Shown: positions 18,130 through 25,778, counted from the first letter of the stretch. The stretch: DNA of 64,000 bases from UBA2834 sp963623365 (GCA_963623365.1 CAVFJY010000002.1:47521-111520), one strand, 5' to 3'. Translations and numbers: made by a program. The notes: a model not told the origin generated them from the letters alone.

Positions 18130-18504
18130 CTATTCCTTGACATAATCTGACGAGCTTGCCGTCGCCATCGCCGCCGCCACCTCGTTGTAATCCTCGTCGG
18201 CTGCCGCCGCCGTAATCTTCGCATTCTCAACCTTCAATGCATCTCGTTGCGCCTCGAGATTCGAAATTTCCGTATTCGTACTCGAAATCGCCTGGTCATA
18301 GCTCGTCACTTTCGAGCTCTGTGATAGGAAAATTAAGCCAATAAGTAACGCAATTGCGCCAATTACAATTGTGTGAGTTAGTGGCCCCAGCGTAATTCTT
18401 GAATTATGTCGCACCACATTTCGATTTCGCGCCCAAGTCTCGGAGTTAGCTCCGCGCCCTGAATACGATCCTTTTGTGGCATAATTTGTTCTATATGCTG
18501 GCAT
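18130..18504 (-). CDS. FtsL/DivIC-like division protein
   Basis: About 124 residues: a polar basic N-tail, one transmembrane helix (about 46-64) and a coiled-coil segment (TNTEISNLEAQRDALKVENAK region). Its position immediately upstream of ftsI is where ftsL is found in dcw clusters. FtsL recruits and activates FtsW/FtsI at the septum. Sequence identity of FtsL proteins is always low, so the assignment rests on topology and location. The ATG at 18504 is used. Confidence 0.65.
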   Translation of the reverse strand: MPAYRTNYATKGSYSGRGANSETWARNRNVVRHNSRITLGPLTHTIVIGAIALLIGLIFLSQSSKVTSYDQAISSTNTEISNLEAQRDALKVENAKITAAAADEDYNEVAAAMATASSSDYVKE

Positions 18505-18800
18505 CAAAAATCATTCCGTTTTAGTTAATATTTTTGTTTTTGTACTTTCGCCATTTTTCCCTTCAATTTTTTCTACTTTCAAGGCTTGGCGGTAGCTGGG
18601 CGACAAGAGATAAACGCCCAGCTCCTACCAAGGAGGTCAAAATGTTTTTATTACACACTCCACAAAAACTTCACCTGTTCATGGTACCCCCGGTCAAAAG
18701 GGGCATGTCAGTTGTTTTTGCTTCAAAAGATTATTTTATCGGTCAAAATAAAATTAAAAATCTATTAGCGTGTATTTTTTAGCGGAAGTGAACTTTCACT
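18505..18800. other. Intergenic segment up to the scaffold gap
   Basis: Holds a 9-bp perfect hairpin (18594-18602 with 18615-18623), a strong AAGGAGG with a 46-codon ORF on the plus strand, and a short dyad AGTGAA-CT-TTCACT (18787-18800) right beside the gap. No other gene is supported. Confidence 0.5.
18642..18782 (+). CDS. Possible 46-residue protein of unknown function
   Basis: ATG at 18642 follows AAGGAGG (18630-18636) with five bases between, the best plus-strand ribosome binding site in this area. A stable hairpin lies directly upstream. The product (MFLLHTPQKLHLFMVPPVKR...) has no family I recognise and no clear transmembrane helix. It opposes the dcw cluster direction. It may be real, regulated by the hairpin, or only a chance ORF. 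Confidence 0.3.
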   Translation: MFLLHTPQKLHLFMVPPVKRGMSVVFASKDYFIGQNKIKNLLACIF

Positions 18801-18810
18801 NNNNNNNNNN
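18801..18810. other. Scaffold gap (10 N)
   Basis: Ten undetermined bases; the true missing length is unknown. It interrupts a minus-strand gene that starts at 18854. Confidence 0.98.
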
Positions 18811-18854
18811 ACTTGTTGTGCACGAGAACGATTCGTTACGATGATTTTTGCCAT
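18811..18854 (-). CDS. 5' fragment of a small gene broken by the gap
   Basis: A minus-strand start with AAGGAG five bases before the ATG at 18854 reads MAKIIVTNRSRAQQ and then runs into the N gap. It lies between rsmH and the ftsL-like gene in the same direction, so it is probably a short member of the dcw operon. Beyond the gap two frames close within about 12 codons, so the lost part may be short. The family cannot be named. Confidence 0.55.
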
Positions 18855-18926
18855 ATTAGCTCCTTTTTTGTTTTTTGTTTTTTTTACGATAGCGCCCAGT
18901 TCGCTTAGTCTCAGGCGCCATCAAGA

Positions 18927-19802
18927 TTAAATCTTCTCGGCCACCCTTAGCTTTGCGCTGCGTGCGCGTGGGTTATTAGCATTTTCAATATTATCCGCAA
19001 CAATTGGCTTCTTCGTTAAAATGCGCAGCGTCGACTCAATCCCCATACTACTTTCGTCCTTAAAAAATTCTTTGACGAGCCGATCCTCTAGACTATGAAA
19101 AGAAATAATCGCTACCCTTCCCCCAGGCCTCAACAACTTTGGTATTATTGGCAAAGTTCGCTCAATTATGCCGAGCTCATCGTTCACGACGATCCTGATT
19201 GCCTGAAAAATCCGCGTTGCTGGATGCGTATGCGAATATGGCGATTTTGATTTAATCAAATCGGCGAGCTCAGTAGTTGTGTTGAGTGGCCGATGTCCGC
19301 AGATTTCTCGGGCTAGCAATTCTGCACGGCCACGACGCTCCTCTGCATATTTCTCAAAAATTTCCGCCAGTTTACGTTCACTCCACTTATTCACCACCGT
19401 CCACGCATCCAAATCTTGCGATTCATCCATACGCATATCTAGTCGTGCCGCTTTTGCAAACGAAAAACCTCTTTCCCCAATATCTAATTGCGGTGAAGAA
19501 ACGCCGAAGTCAGCCAGAATCATATCGAAGCTAATTCCACTCTCCACTAAACGTAGCGCCGTATTATAAAAATCATCATGCATTAATTTTGGCTTCACCT
19601 TTTGGTACTTTGCCTCGAGAAAATCAATCGCATTTTGATCACGGTCATTCAGGACCGCACCATTATAATTCCGCGTTACTTCCAAAATCTTATCAGCATG
19701 CCCACCATATCCCGCCGTAAGGTCTAAATATGTTTCACCTTCGCTCGGCTGCAGATATTTCAAAACGTCCGATAATAATACTGGAATATGAACTTCATTC
19801 AT
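18927..19802 (-). CDS. rsmH: 16S rRNA (cytosine1402-N4)-methyltransferase RsmH (MraW)
   Basis: From MNEVHIPVLL, a typical RsmH N-terminus, the 291-residue protein shows the SAM-binding block YLDLTAGYGGHA. It also has ILADFGVSSPQLD, RGFSF, LDMRMD and ISFHSLEDRLVKEFF, all conserved in RsmH. It methylates C1402 of 16S rRNA in the P site. It is the first complete gene of the dcw cluster. An upstream extension to 19928 is possible by frame alone but adds residues absent from the family. TATAAT six bases before the chosen ATG supports this start. Confidence 0.95.
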   Translation of the reverse strand: MNEVHIPVLLSDVLKYLQPSEGETYLDLTAGYGGHADKILEVTRNYNGAVLNDRDQNAIDFLEAKYQKVKPKLMHDDFYNTALRLVESGISFDMILADFGVSSPQLDIGERGFSFAKAARLDMRMDESQDLDAWTVVNKWSERKLAEIFEKYAEERRGRAELLAREICGHRPLNTTTELADLIKSKSPYSHTHPATRIFQAIRIVVNDELGIIERTLPIIPKLLRPGGRVAIISFHSLEDRLVKEFFKDESSMGIESTLRILTKKPIVADNIENANNPRARSAKLRVAEKI

Positions 19803-19808
19803 CTCTTC

Positions 19809-19814
19809 ATTATA
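19809..19814 (-). promoter_or_regulatory. -10 of rsmH, predicted leaderless start of the dcw cluster
   Basis: TATAAT on the minus strand, six bases before the ATG at 19802. The intervening GAAGAG could act as a weak ribosome binding site if transcription starts further upstream. Confidence 0.5.
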
Positions 19815-19928
19815 TCTTGTTCGAATCCGAACATCTAGAAATTTTAGGTGTTTGTGTTTTTTGTTGTTTATTTTGTCCTTAACACATTTAAGATAACTAC
19901 AAATGCTTCCAGCGTATAGCCGACTCAT

Positions 19929-20456
19929 TTTTGTAGCGTTGAGAGACTTAATTTGTGTGAGGTGGAGTTATATGTTTGGGAGGTGTGTATTTCATGAATG
20001 TACGAATGGATTCGGTTTCGCGTATCCTAAACGCGCCCAAAACTCCTAGATGACCGGATTCGAACGATGTGAATGTGCTATAAAATAAGACCAGTTAACG
20101 CTTCACGAGTGTAACTATCTGATAATTGCGCGATTGGTCTTTGATATCGATCTTCTTTTTCATTGTGATGTTTTCCAATCGTCCTACTGATTTTATTTTT
20201 GTTTCGTGGTTTTTATGTTGTTTCCACTTGTCCTTAGTTTAAGCAAGTTCACAGAATTTTGCAAGTACCATTTTTGCCAAGTTTTCCACATTTTAGTGCA
20301 AAAATCCCTGCCCTAACAGAGGAAAAACCGAACAGTCATAATTTTTTCCCAGGACTTTTCCACGCTTGCATTCTTTCACATTTCATGACCTAAAAACCGA
20401 ACAATTACCCCCTTGCCAAACGCCGTAAATATTGTACGATATTCCCCAATCTCGAC
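19929..20456. other. Intergenic region with structured element and DnaA-box-like motifs
   Basis: No CDS. At about 20085-20155 an outer stem AAGACCA/TGGTCTT encloses a nested hairpin (AGTT-ACGCT/AGTGT-AACT with a bulged A). TTTTCCA-type motifs occur at 20171-20179, 20221-20229, 20282-20290 (TTTTCCACA) and 20356-20364. AAAAACCGAACA is repeated at 20323-20334 and 20392-20403. Confidence 0.45.
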
Positions 20457-20549
20457 TTGACTTCTTAAAGTGTTTATGCTACAATAAAAGAATCTGAGCT
20501 TTTTAACCCAGATGCACACTTTTACCCTATCCGACCACAAAAAAAGGAG
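20457..20549 (+). promoter_or_regulatory. Promoter and RBS of the small membrane protein gene
   Basis: TTGACT (20457-20462), 17-nt spacer, extended -10 TGC-TACAAT (20480-20485), and AAGGAG at 20544-20549 ten bases before the ATG at 20560. The leader is about 68 nt. Confidence 0.8.
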
Positions 20550-20559
20550 ATGCATTATC

Positions 20560-20739
20560 ATGAAGAATATCTATAATTCTTCGCCCCGGATTTTCGATGA
20601 CCCCTTCGATGACGACGATTATTTCTCCGTCGAACTTCGCCGTTGTCGCCGCCGTACGCGTCTGCTACGTTTCTTCAAGCATACGCTGCTCTGTCTCGCT
20701 ATCTTTACCGCCGTCTGCTTATTGGTATCTAGAGGATAG
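20560..20739 (+). CDS. Small single-pass membrane protein, 59 residues
   Basis: Starts MKNIYNSSPRIFDDPFDDDD: an acidic N-terminal patch, a strongly basic block (RRCRRRTRLLRFFK) and a C-terminal transmembrane helix of about 18 residues. Promoter, RBS and terminator are all strong, which supports a real and well expressed gene. An in-frame ATG at 20512 lies upstream of the ribosome binding site and is not used. No family recognised; it could be a membrane-associated regulator or peptide. Confidence 0.7.
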   Translation: MKNIYNSSPRIFDDPFDDDDYFSVELRRCRRRTRLLRFFKHTLLCLAIFTAVCLLVSRG

Positions 20740-20745
20740 GCCTAT

Positions 20746-20779
20746 AAAAAACCGGGATCTTGGCGACCCCGGATTTTTT
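20746..20779. terminator. Bidirectional intrinsic terminator
   Basis: CCGGG/CCCGG stem with flanking A6 and T6 runs between convergent genes ending at 20739 and 20801. Confidence 0.9.
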
Positions 20780-20800
20780 GTGGTTATGTCTGTTTTACTA

Positions 20801-21376
20801 CTAATTTTGTAATTCCAAGGTCGCTAAGCCTGCATAAGCGCCATATTCCAGCACCATATATCTCGTTCCCTCAGCAGGATAATCTTCCGGCCGCCAGAAT
20901 AAGCTCACATTTAGCATAAAACTCTCACCCCAGATACCCGCAAAATGCGCCTTACCATCCTTGTCGATTGTCTCCAGGCGTCCGACTAGCGTGCGCGTAA
21001 ATAGCGATTCAATCAAAGCATAATAGCCACTTATTACGACGCCGCCCGCTAGGCCGACCTTAATTGCCCCCTGCGGCACATTCAAGAAAACCCAGTTGCT
21101 CGGCACCAAAACCAGCACCAACACTAAAACAACAATCTGTATCAGCAGCACCAAGAAGCTCCGAATTTGCGCCTCGATTATTACCGCTTCCAGTGTTTTG
21201 CTCTCAAAGAATCCGCGTCCATTTTCCATCAGATAGCTCTGCGCCGTACCTAATGAAAAGCTGCAAACTTGTGGATAAACAATTGCGCGCATAATTACAT
21301 TTAGTAAAAAATACGCCAATCCGCCAAAAATCACCGCCCATAACCCAAACAATAAGATACTAAGCACAAAGATCAC
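20801..21376 (-). CDS. Polytopic membrane protein of unknown function
   Basis: A 191-residue protein with hydrophobic helices near residues 1-30 and 70-92, a third weaker one near 105-125, and a soluble C-terminal part with FAGIWGESFMLNVSLFWRPEDYPAEG. No catalytic motif or family is recognised. It is the last gene before the shared terminator and follows typA on the same strand. A GGAGG-like RBS precedes the ATG. Confidence 0.65.
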   Translation of the reverse strand: MIFVLSILLFGLWAVIFGGLAYFLLNVIMRAIVYPQVCSFSLGTAQSYLMENGRGFFESKTLEAVIIEAQIRSFLVLLIQIVVLVLVLVLVPSNWVFLNVPQGAIKVGLAGGVVISGYYALIESLFTRTLVGRLETIDKDGKAHFAGIWGESFMLNVSLFWRPEDYPAEGTRYMVLEYGAYAGLATLELQN

Positions 21377-21449
21377 CTCCTTTGTTTTTCCTCGCGTGCT
21401 TCCGTATCTTATTTTTTCACGCCGTCGTACCTAAAGTCAAACTTAAGCT

Positions 21450-23270
21450 CTACAGTGCATGATTGCGCTTACGCTTGCGCATAACCGGATCAAGATCGCG
21501 CTTCCTTAGTCGCAAGCTCTTTGGCGTCACTTCCAGCAACTCATCATCCATCAAGAAATCCAAACATTGCTCTAGCGACAACTGCGTATATGGCGTCAAT
21601 TGAATCGCGCCATCCGACGCATGCGTCCGCATATTCGTCAGCTGCTTCTCGCGACAAACATTAATATCCAATTCATCCTTCTTTGATAAGCCCACAATCA
21701 TACCCATATATACATCCACCTGTGGTGGAATATATAACACGCCCCGTGCCTGCGCTGCATCCAGCGCATAGGCTGTACTCTGACCCGCTTCTGATGCTAC
21801 CAAAGCGCCATTGCGCTCTTGGCGATAATGCGCCGTCACCGGTTGATAGCCCTTTGGCAGAGTATTCATAATTGCTGTACCCTTTGTCTCCGTCAGTAAG
21901 CTGTTACGCAAGCCAATCAACGCCGCCGTCGTAATCTTATAGCGGAAGCGCGTCGCACCTGTCGTAGTGATTTCCTGCTCGACTAATTCCGCCTTGCGAA
22001 TCCCCAACTCCTGCGATACTGCACCGACATATTCCGACGCAACCTCAATTGTTAGCTCCTCAACTGGCTCCATTTCGACGCCGTTTTCCATCTTATATAC
22101 TACCTCTGGCCGCCCCACTTCCATCTCATAGCCTTCGCGCCGCATCGTCTCAATCAAGACCGACAAGTGCAACTCACCTCGTCCCGACACTTTGTAGCCC
22201 AAACCTTGCGGCTCTAGCCGCAACGCAATATTTGTTTCTAATTCTTTCTTCAAGCGGTCACCAATCTGTCGCGAAGTTGTAAATTCACCCTCACGTCCTT
22301 TTAGCGGCGAAGTATTTGGCCCAATATAAATACTCAGCGTTGGCGCTTCCAGTTCAATCGTCGGCAAAGCCTCCGGCTTATCGCCCGTCGCAATCGTATC
22401 GCCAATCGATGCCATTCCCAGCCCCGCGATCGCCACAATATCCCCCGCAATCGCTTCGTTTACTTCTTCGCGCCCCAAACCACGATAGGTATAAATACTA
22501 TCAATCTTACCGCGCGCAACTTCACCGTTCGTTTTCAGTACCGACACATTTTCATTGCGTTTTAGCTTACCTCGGAAAATCTTGCCAATTGCATATTTAC
22601 CCAAATAGCTATCCGCTGCCAGCGCCGCCACTAACAACTGCGCACCTTTCGCATCATCTACATCTACCTGTGGTTCTGGAATTTCATTAATAATTGCTTC
22701 AAAAATCACATGCAAGTCATTATCCAATTCTGGCGTCTTCCCCGCTTTGCCGTCCCGCGCAATCGCATAATAAGTCGGATATTTCAGCTGTTCTTCATTG
22801 GTCGCCAACTCCAAGAACAAATCGCCAATCTCATCTTCAATTTCGCCTAAACGCGCTGCTGGCTTGTCGATTTTATTAATCACCACAATCGGCGTCAAAT
22901 TTAATTCCAACGCTTTTTGCAGCACGAATTTCGTTTGCGGCATCGGCCCTTCTTGTGCATCCACAATTAGTAGTACGCCGTCTGCCATATTCAGCGTCCG
23001 CTCAACCTCGCCTGAAAAATCCGCGTGCCCAGGTGTGTCAATAATGTTAATCTTATAGCCATCATAAAATACCGCTGTCTGTTTTGCCGTAATCGTGATT
23101 CCGCGTTCATGCTCTTGATCGCCCGAATCCATAATTAAAGTTTGCCCCATTTCCGCTTGGTTTTCACGGAAAGTATTACTCTGTTTCAGTAGCGCGTCCA
23201 CGAGCGTCGTCTTGCCGTGGTCAACGTGCGCAATAATCGCCACATTGCGAATCTTTGATTTATCGTTCAT
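21450..23270 (-). CDS. typA: Ribosome-associated GTPase TypA/BipA
   Basis: The 606-residue translational GTPase has G1 AHVDHGKTT, the switch I region GITITAKQT, G3 DTPGHADF and G4 NKIDKP. The C-terminal domains typical of BipA follow (RGELHLSVLIETMRREGYEMEVGRPEV and the end VTPKSLRLRKRDLDPVMRKR). TypA helps 50S assembly and stress or low-temperature growth. The start at 23270 (MNDKSKIRN) is chosen because AAGGAAGG lies just upstream. An extended -10 TGT-TATAAT is at 23350-23345. Confidence 0.95.
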   Translation of the reverse strand: MNDKSKIRNVAIIAHVDHGKTTLVDALLKQSNTFRENQAEMGQTLIMDSGDQEHERGITITAKQTAVFYDGYKINIIDTPGHADFSGEVERTLNMADGVLLIVDAQEGPMPQTKFVLQKALELNLTPIVVINKIDKPAARLGEIEDEIGDLFLELATNEEQLKYPTYYAIARDGKAGKTPELDNDLHVIFEAIINEIPEPQVDVDDAKGAQLLVAALAADSYLGKYAIGKIFRGKLKRNENVSVLKTNGEVARGKIDSIYTYRGLGREEVNEAIAGDIVAIAGLGMASIGDTIATGDKPEALPTIELEAPTLSIYIGPNTSPLKGREGEFTTSRQIGDRLKKELETNIALRLEPQGLGYKVSGRGELHLSVLIETMRREGYEMEVGRPEVVYKMENGVEMEPVEELTIEVASEYVGAVSQELGIRKAELVEQEITTTGATRFRYKITTAALIGLRNSLLTETKGTAIMNTLPKGYQPVTAHYRQERNGALVASEAGQSTAYALDAAQARGVLYIPPQVDVYMGMIVGLSKKDELDINVCREKQLTNMRTHASDGAIQLTPYTQLSLEQCLDFLMDDELLEVTPKSLRLRKRDLDPVMRKRKRNHAL

Positions 23271-23427
23271 TGCCCTTCCTTTTCTGCAAATAAAACAGGA
23301 ACGAGTCTCGCTCATCCCTGCGATTGGTATAAAAACTTATTTAAATTATAACAGATTACGCTTGTGTCGTAAAGACCCGCACTTAGTCTGCTCGCTATTT
23401 GCCACCTTGCAGCCGCCCCCCAACAAC

Positions 23428-23450
23428 AAAAAATCGCCTTTCGGCGAAAT
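23428..23450 (-). terminator. Intrinsic terminator after tRNA-Val
   Basis: TCGCC/GGCGA stem with a GAAA loop, followed by T6 on the minus strand. Confidence 0.75.
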
Positions 23451-23461
23451 TATAGACTAAA

Positions 23462-23538
23462 TGGTGGGCGGTATAGGATTCGAACCTATGACCTCGTCTA
23501 CGTCAAAGACGCGCTCTAGCCAACTGAGCTAACCGCCC
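23462..23538 (-). tRNA. tRNA-Val (anticodon GAC)
   Basis: Cloverleaf with acceptor GGGCGGT/ACCGCCC-type pairing, anticodon stem CGTCT/AGACG, loop TTGACGT with anticodon GAC, canonical D loop (G18 G19), T loop TTCGAAT, and encoded CCA. Confidence 0.95.
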
Positions 23539-23595
23539 TCAGCCTTTATCTATCTTAGCATAATCCCCTAGATCCCGCAAGTTCGCCTCAACCTC

Positions 23596-23623
23596 TTGCA
23601 TTTCTATCAGATAAGCGTATAAT
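23596..23623 (+). promoter_or_regulatory. Promoter of tRNA-Lys
   Basis: TTGCAT (23596-23601), 16-nt spacer, TATAAT (23618-23623), nine bases before the mature tRNA 5' end. Confidence 0.75.
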
Positions 23624-23632
23624 TAGCGTATT

Positions 23633-23709
23633 GGGTCCGTAGCTCAGCCGGTTAGAGCACCTGCCTTTTAAGCAGGGTGTCGTGAGTTCAAGTCTCACCG
23701 GACTCACCA
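23633..23709 (+). tRNA. tRNA-Lys (anticodon TTT)
   Basis: Acceptor GGGTCCG/CGGACTC, anticodon stem CCTGC/GCAGG with loop CTTTTAA (anticodon TTT), T arm GTGAG-TTCAAGT-CTCAC, encoded CCA. Its 3' end begins a tandem repeat. Confidence 0.95.
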
Positions 23710-23856
23710 TTTTTTTGGACAAAAAGTGAGGCCGGAAGATTTGAACACTTGAAAATCGAAACCGGACTCACCATTTTTTTGGACAAAAAGTGAGGCCGGA
23801 AGATTTGAACACTTGAAAATCGAAACCGGACTCACCATTTTTTTGGACAAAAAAAG
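23698..23856 (+). repeat. Tandem 64-bp repeat seeded by the tRNA-Lys 3' end
   Basis: Units start at 23698, 23762 and 23826; the third is truncated. The first two are identical over 64 bases. Each begins with CCGGACTCACCA, the 3' end of tRNA-Lys, followed by T7. Each can fold as a hairpin (CCGGACTCAC with GTGAGGCCGG, one A-G mismatch) plus a small GATTT/AAATC stem. Regenerated tRNA 3' ends in tandem are characteristic of integration-site scars or slippage duplication. Confidence 0.9.
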
Positions 23857-23861
23857 TGAGC

Positions 23862-23893
23862 GAAAAAATCGCGCCCCGTAGGGCGCTCTTTTT
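23862..23893. terminator. Bidirectional intrinsic terminator
   Basis: GCGCCC/GGGCGC stem with a CGTA loop, A run upstream and T run downstream. It serves the tRNA-Lys repeat transcript and the minus-strand gene ending at 23892. Confidence 0.85.
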
Positions 23894-24971
23894 ACATCTG
23901 AATCTCAATCTTCTTTTTCGTCTTTTTCGTTGCTGCCGCTCGCGACTGTTCAGCGCCACCTTCTTTCGCTCTCTTTTTCGGCGGCACCGTTCGTGGCTGC
24001 TCAGCATCTTCCGCTTTTTTCTTCTTGATAATATTCAGAATAACCATTACCAAAATCAGCACCACTAGCACCCCGCCAATCGTTGCCACTAGCCAAATTG
24101 GCGCATTTAGCACTGTTCGTGTCGACACTTCTTCCACTTGCGAGCCGTCGCTATTCACATATACAATTCGCTGCTCGACCGTAAAAATCCCATAACCAAT
24201 CGTCGCATCGTCATCATCAACCGCAAACTCGATCTCCGCCCCAGGATAAACCTCCTGCATCTCCTCATTTACGATATCTTGCCAATCTTGCAACCCAAAG
24301 CGCGGCGATACGCGTACCGAATAAGTCGCCACAAAGCCCGCATTGCCACTATTCTTTATCGTCACGCCTGCATGCACTTTGTCACTTAAATCGATTGGCC
24401 TTGCATAATTCTTTATTACTTCACCACCATAAGCCAAACCATCCGTCGCCACCGTCATTCGCACTGACAATTCTTTTATCTCATTAGTTGTCGTATCTTC
24501 GATTTTAATCGTTGCATATTGCGAGCCACATTTCGCATCCGCTGGCACGGTCACACGCATACTCACAAGCTTACTTCCGCCCGCCGGAATCTCAAAATAG
24601 CGCACACCGCCCACAAATGCGAGCCAACTCGCCGCTAGTTTCGCCTCATCGCTAATCTTATCCATATTCGGCTTTTCTGCCGATACTTTTATTGCATGTG
24701 TCTCGGTTGACTTATTTTCAACCGTAAAGGTCTGTGTATAAGTTCGCCCCAGCTCTGATAAATAACCGTAGTCAATCGTGTCCGCACTGATAGCCAGCAC
24801 CTCACTTTCCGTAGTCTCATTCTGCGCATCGCCCTCCGTCTCACTCCATGCCGCGCAGTCCGTACCTTCTAATACATTGCCATTTTCATCGATGCAGGCA
24901 AATACTGGACCAATCGCCGCCAGACTCATCACTGCGCACATTGCCAAGCCCATCAACCAAGTTTTTTTCAT
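23892..24971 (-). CDS. Secreted membrane-anchored protein, DUF916/WxL-interacting-like
   Basis: A signal peptide (MKKTWLMGLAM..., to about residue 25) is followed by two Ig-like beta domains. Segments such as YTQTFTVENKS, FEIPAGGSKLVSMRVTVPADA and IKNSGNAGF resemble the WxL-interacting (DUF916) proteins of Gram-positive bacteria. One transmembrane helix (about 293-313) and a Lys/Arg-rich cytoplasmic tail end the protein. WxIP proteins bind peptidoglycan and present other surface proteins. No WxL partner lies nearby, so this is a fold-level suggestion. Single gene with GAGGAAAA before the ATG. Confidence 0.6.
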   Translation of the reverse strand: MKKTWLMGLAMCAVMSLAAIGPVFACIDENGNVLEGTDCAAWSETEGDAQNETTESEVLAISADTIDYGYLSELGRTYTQTFTVENKSTETHAIKVSAEKPNMDKISDEAKLAASWLAFVGGVRYFEIPAGGSKLVSMRVTVPADAKCGSQYATIKIEDTTTNEIKELSVRMTVATDGLAYGGEVIKNYARPIDLSDKVHAGVTIKNSGNAGFVATYSVRVSPRFGLQDWQDIVNEEMQEVYPGAEIEFAVDDDDATIGYGIFTVEQRIVYVNSDGSQVEEVSTRTVLNAPIWLVATIGGVLVVLILVMVILNIIKKKKAEDAEQPRTVPPKKRAKEGGAEQSRAAATKKTKKKIEIQM

Positions 24972-25025
24972 TTTTCCTCGTCTTTAGTTATTTCTATCAT
25001 ACCACAAGCTTAATTTTTCAGCATG

Positions 25026-25051
25026 AAAAACCGGGGCTAGCATTGCCCCGG
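25026..25051 (-). terminator. Intrinsic terminator of the gene at 25096
   Basis: CCGGGGC/GCCCCGG stem followed by T5 on the minus strand. Confidence 0.8.
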
Positions 25052-25095
25052 TACCTCTCAAGATGGCAGCTCAAACGGATATTCTTAACCCAGCA

Positions 25096-25536
25096 TCAAA
25101 TGTCTTGCCAGACAATCTGCCTGCCAGGTGCAAACATAATCCTTTCCGAAAAAGTTCTCTCCGGATCATAGCGCTCACCCATACGCAAGCAAAAGCTGCC
25201 ATTTCGGTTCTCTTCTGGATGCGAAAATACCGCATTAAAGATTAAAGCCAAGTAGTGCTTCTTCCCCCCGCGCGCAACTTCGCGCGTCAGCACCATCGGT
25301 GAACCGCTTTCCGGATCCTCAACCGCAATCATTACCGGCACTTTCAGCTTCAGGCTTGCCGCCAGCCTCTTTGCTGCTTCCATTGCGCCGGGATAATCAC
25401 TAACCTTCAGGCAACCATAGTTACCGCCCTCAATTGTTACCATAATATCATCGCCCTTACCAGGCTTGATGAGGTCACTCAACGGCAGCACTACCAAATC
25501 ACCGCCATAGAAGCATGTAGAGTTAACTCTTTCCAT
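25096..25536 (-). CDS. Conserved-looking hypothetical protein, 146 residues
   Basis: Soluble protein without signal peptide or membrane helix. It contains DIMVTIEGGNYGCLKVSDYPGAMEAAKRLA and a GMxxRYDPERTF-like end, mixed alpha/beta in character. No family recognised. It has its own promoter, a purine-rich ribosome binding site (GGGGGGTGG) and a terminator, so it is clearly an independent transcription unit between the surface protein and the tRNA pair. Confidence 0.7.
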   Translation of the reverse strand: MERVNSTCFYGGDLVVLPLSDLIKPGKGDDIMVTIEGGNYGCLKVSDYPGAMEAAKRLAASLKLKVPVMIAVEDPESGSPMVLTREVARGGKKHYLALIFNAVFSHPEENRNGSFCLRMGERYDPERTFSERIMFAPGRQIVWQDI

Positions 25537-25584
25537 ACTACCACCCCCCTATTAATACTAAAGAACTCCATCCTGAGTGAACGT

Positions 25585-25613
25585 ATTATATAACAATCAA
25601 AGACAAACTGCAA
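25585..25613 (-). promoter_or_regulatory. Promoter of the gene at 25096
   Basis: On the minus strand TTGCAG (25613-25608), 17-nt spacer, TATAAT (25590-25585), with a leader of about 40 nt before the ATG at 25536. Confidence 0.7.
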
Positions 25614-25616
25614 TCA

Positions 25617-25643
25617 CAAAAATACAGCCGTCATGGCTGTTTT
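25617..25643 (-). terminator. Intrinsic terminator of the tRNA-Leu/tRNA-Gly transcript
   Basis: ACAGCC/GGCTGT stem followed by ATTTTTG on the minus strand. Confidence 0.7.
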
Positions 25644-25650
25644 CTAAATA

Positions 25651-25727
25651 TGGTGCGGGTTAAGAGACTCTAACTCTCGACCTCTTCCTTGGCAAGGAAG
25701 CGCTCTAAACAACTGAGCTAAACCCGC
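25651..25727 (-). tRNA. tRNA-Gly (anticodon GCC) with altered D and T loops
   Basis: The acceptor is GCGGGTT/AACCCGC, the anticodon stem is CTTCC/GGAAG around TTGCCAA (anticodon GCC), and CCA is encoded. The D loop reads AGTTGTTTA, so position 19 is T rather than G. The T loop reads TTAGAGT, so position 56 is A rather than C. The two changes restore a possible 19-56 Watson-Crick pair. The other five tRNAs in the window are canonical at both sites. Confidence 0.9.
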
Positions 25728-25778
25728 ATAAGGTTGTTGTTATTATACGCTATTTGGCATTTATTTGCCAATAGTTTT

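Noticed and set aside
20050..20075. GGATTCGAAC motif resembling a tRNA T loop
   Set aside because: The flanking bases do not form a T stem, and no acceptor or anticodon arm can be folded on either strand.
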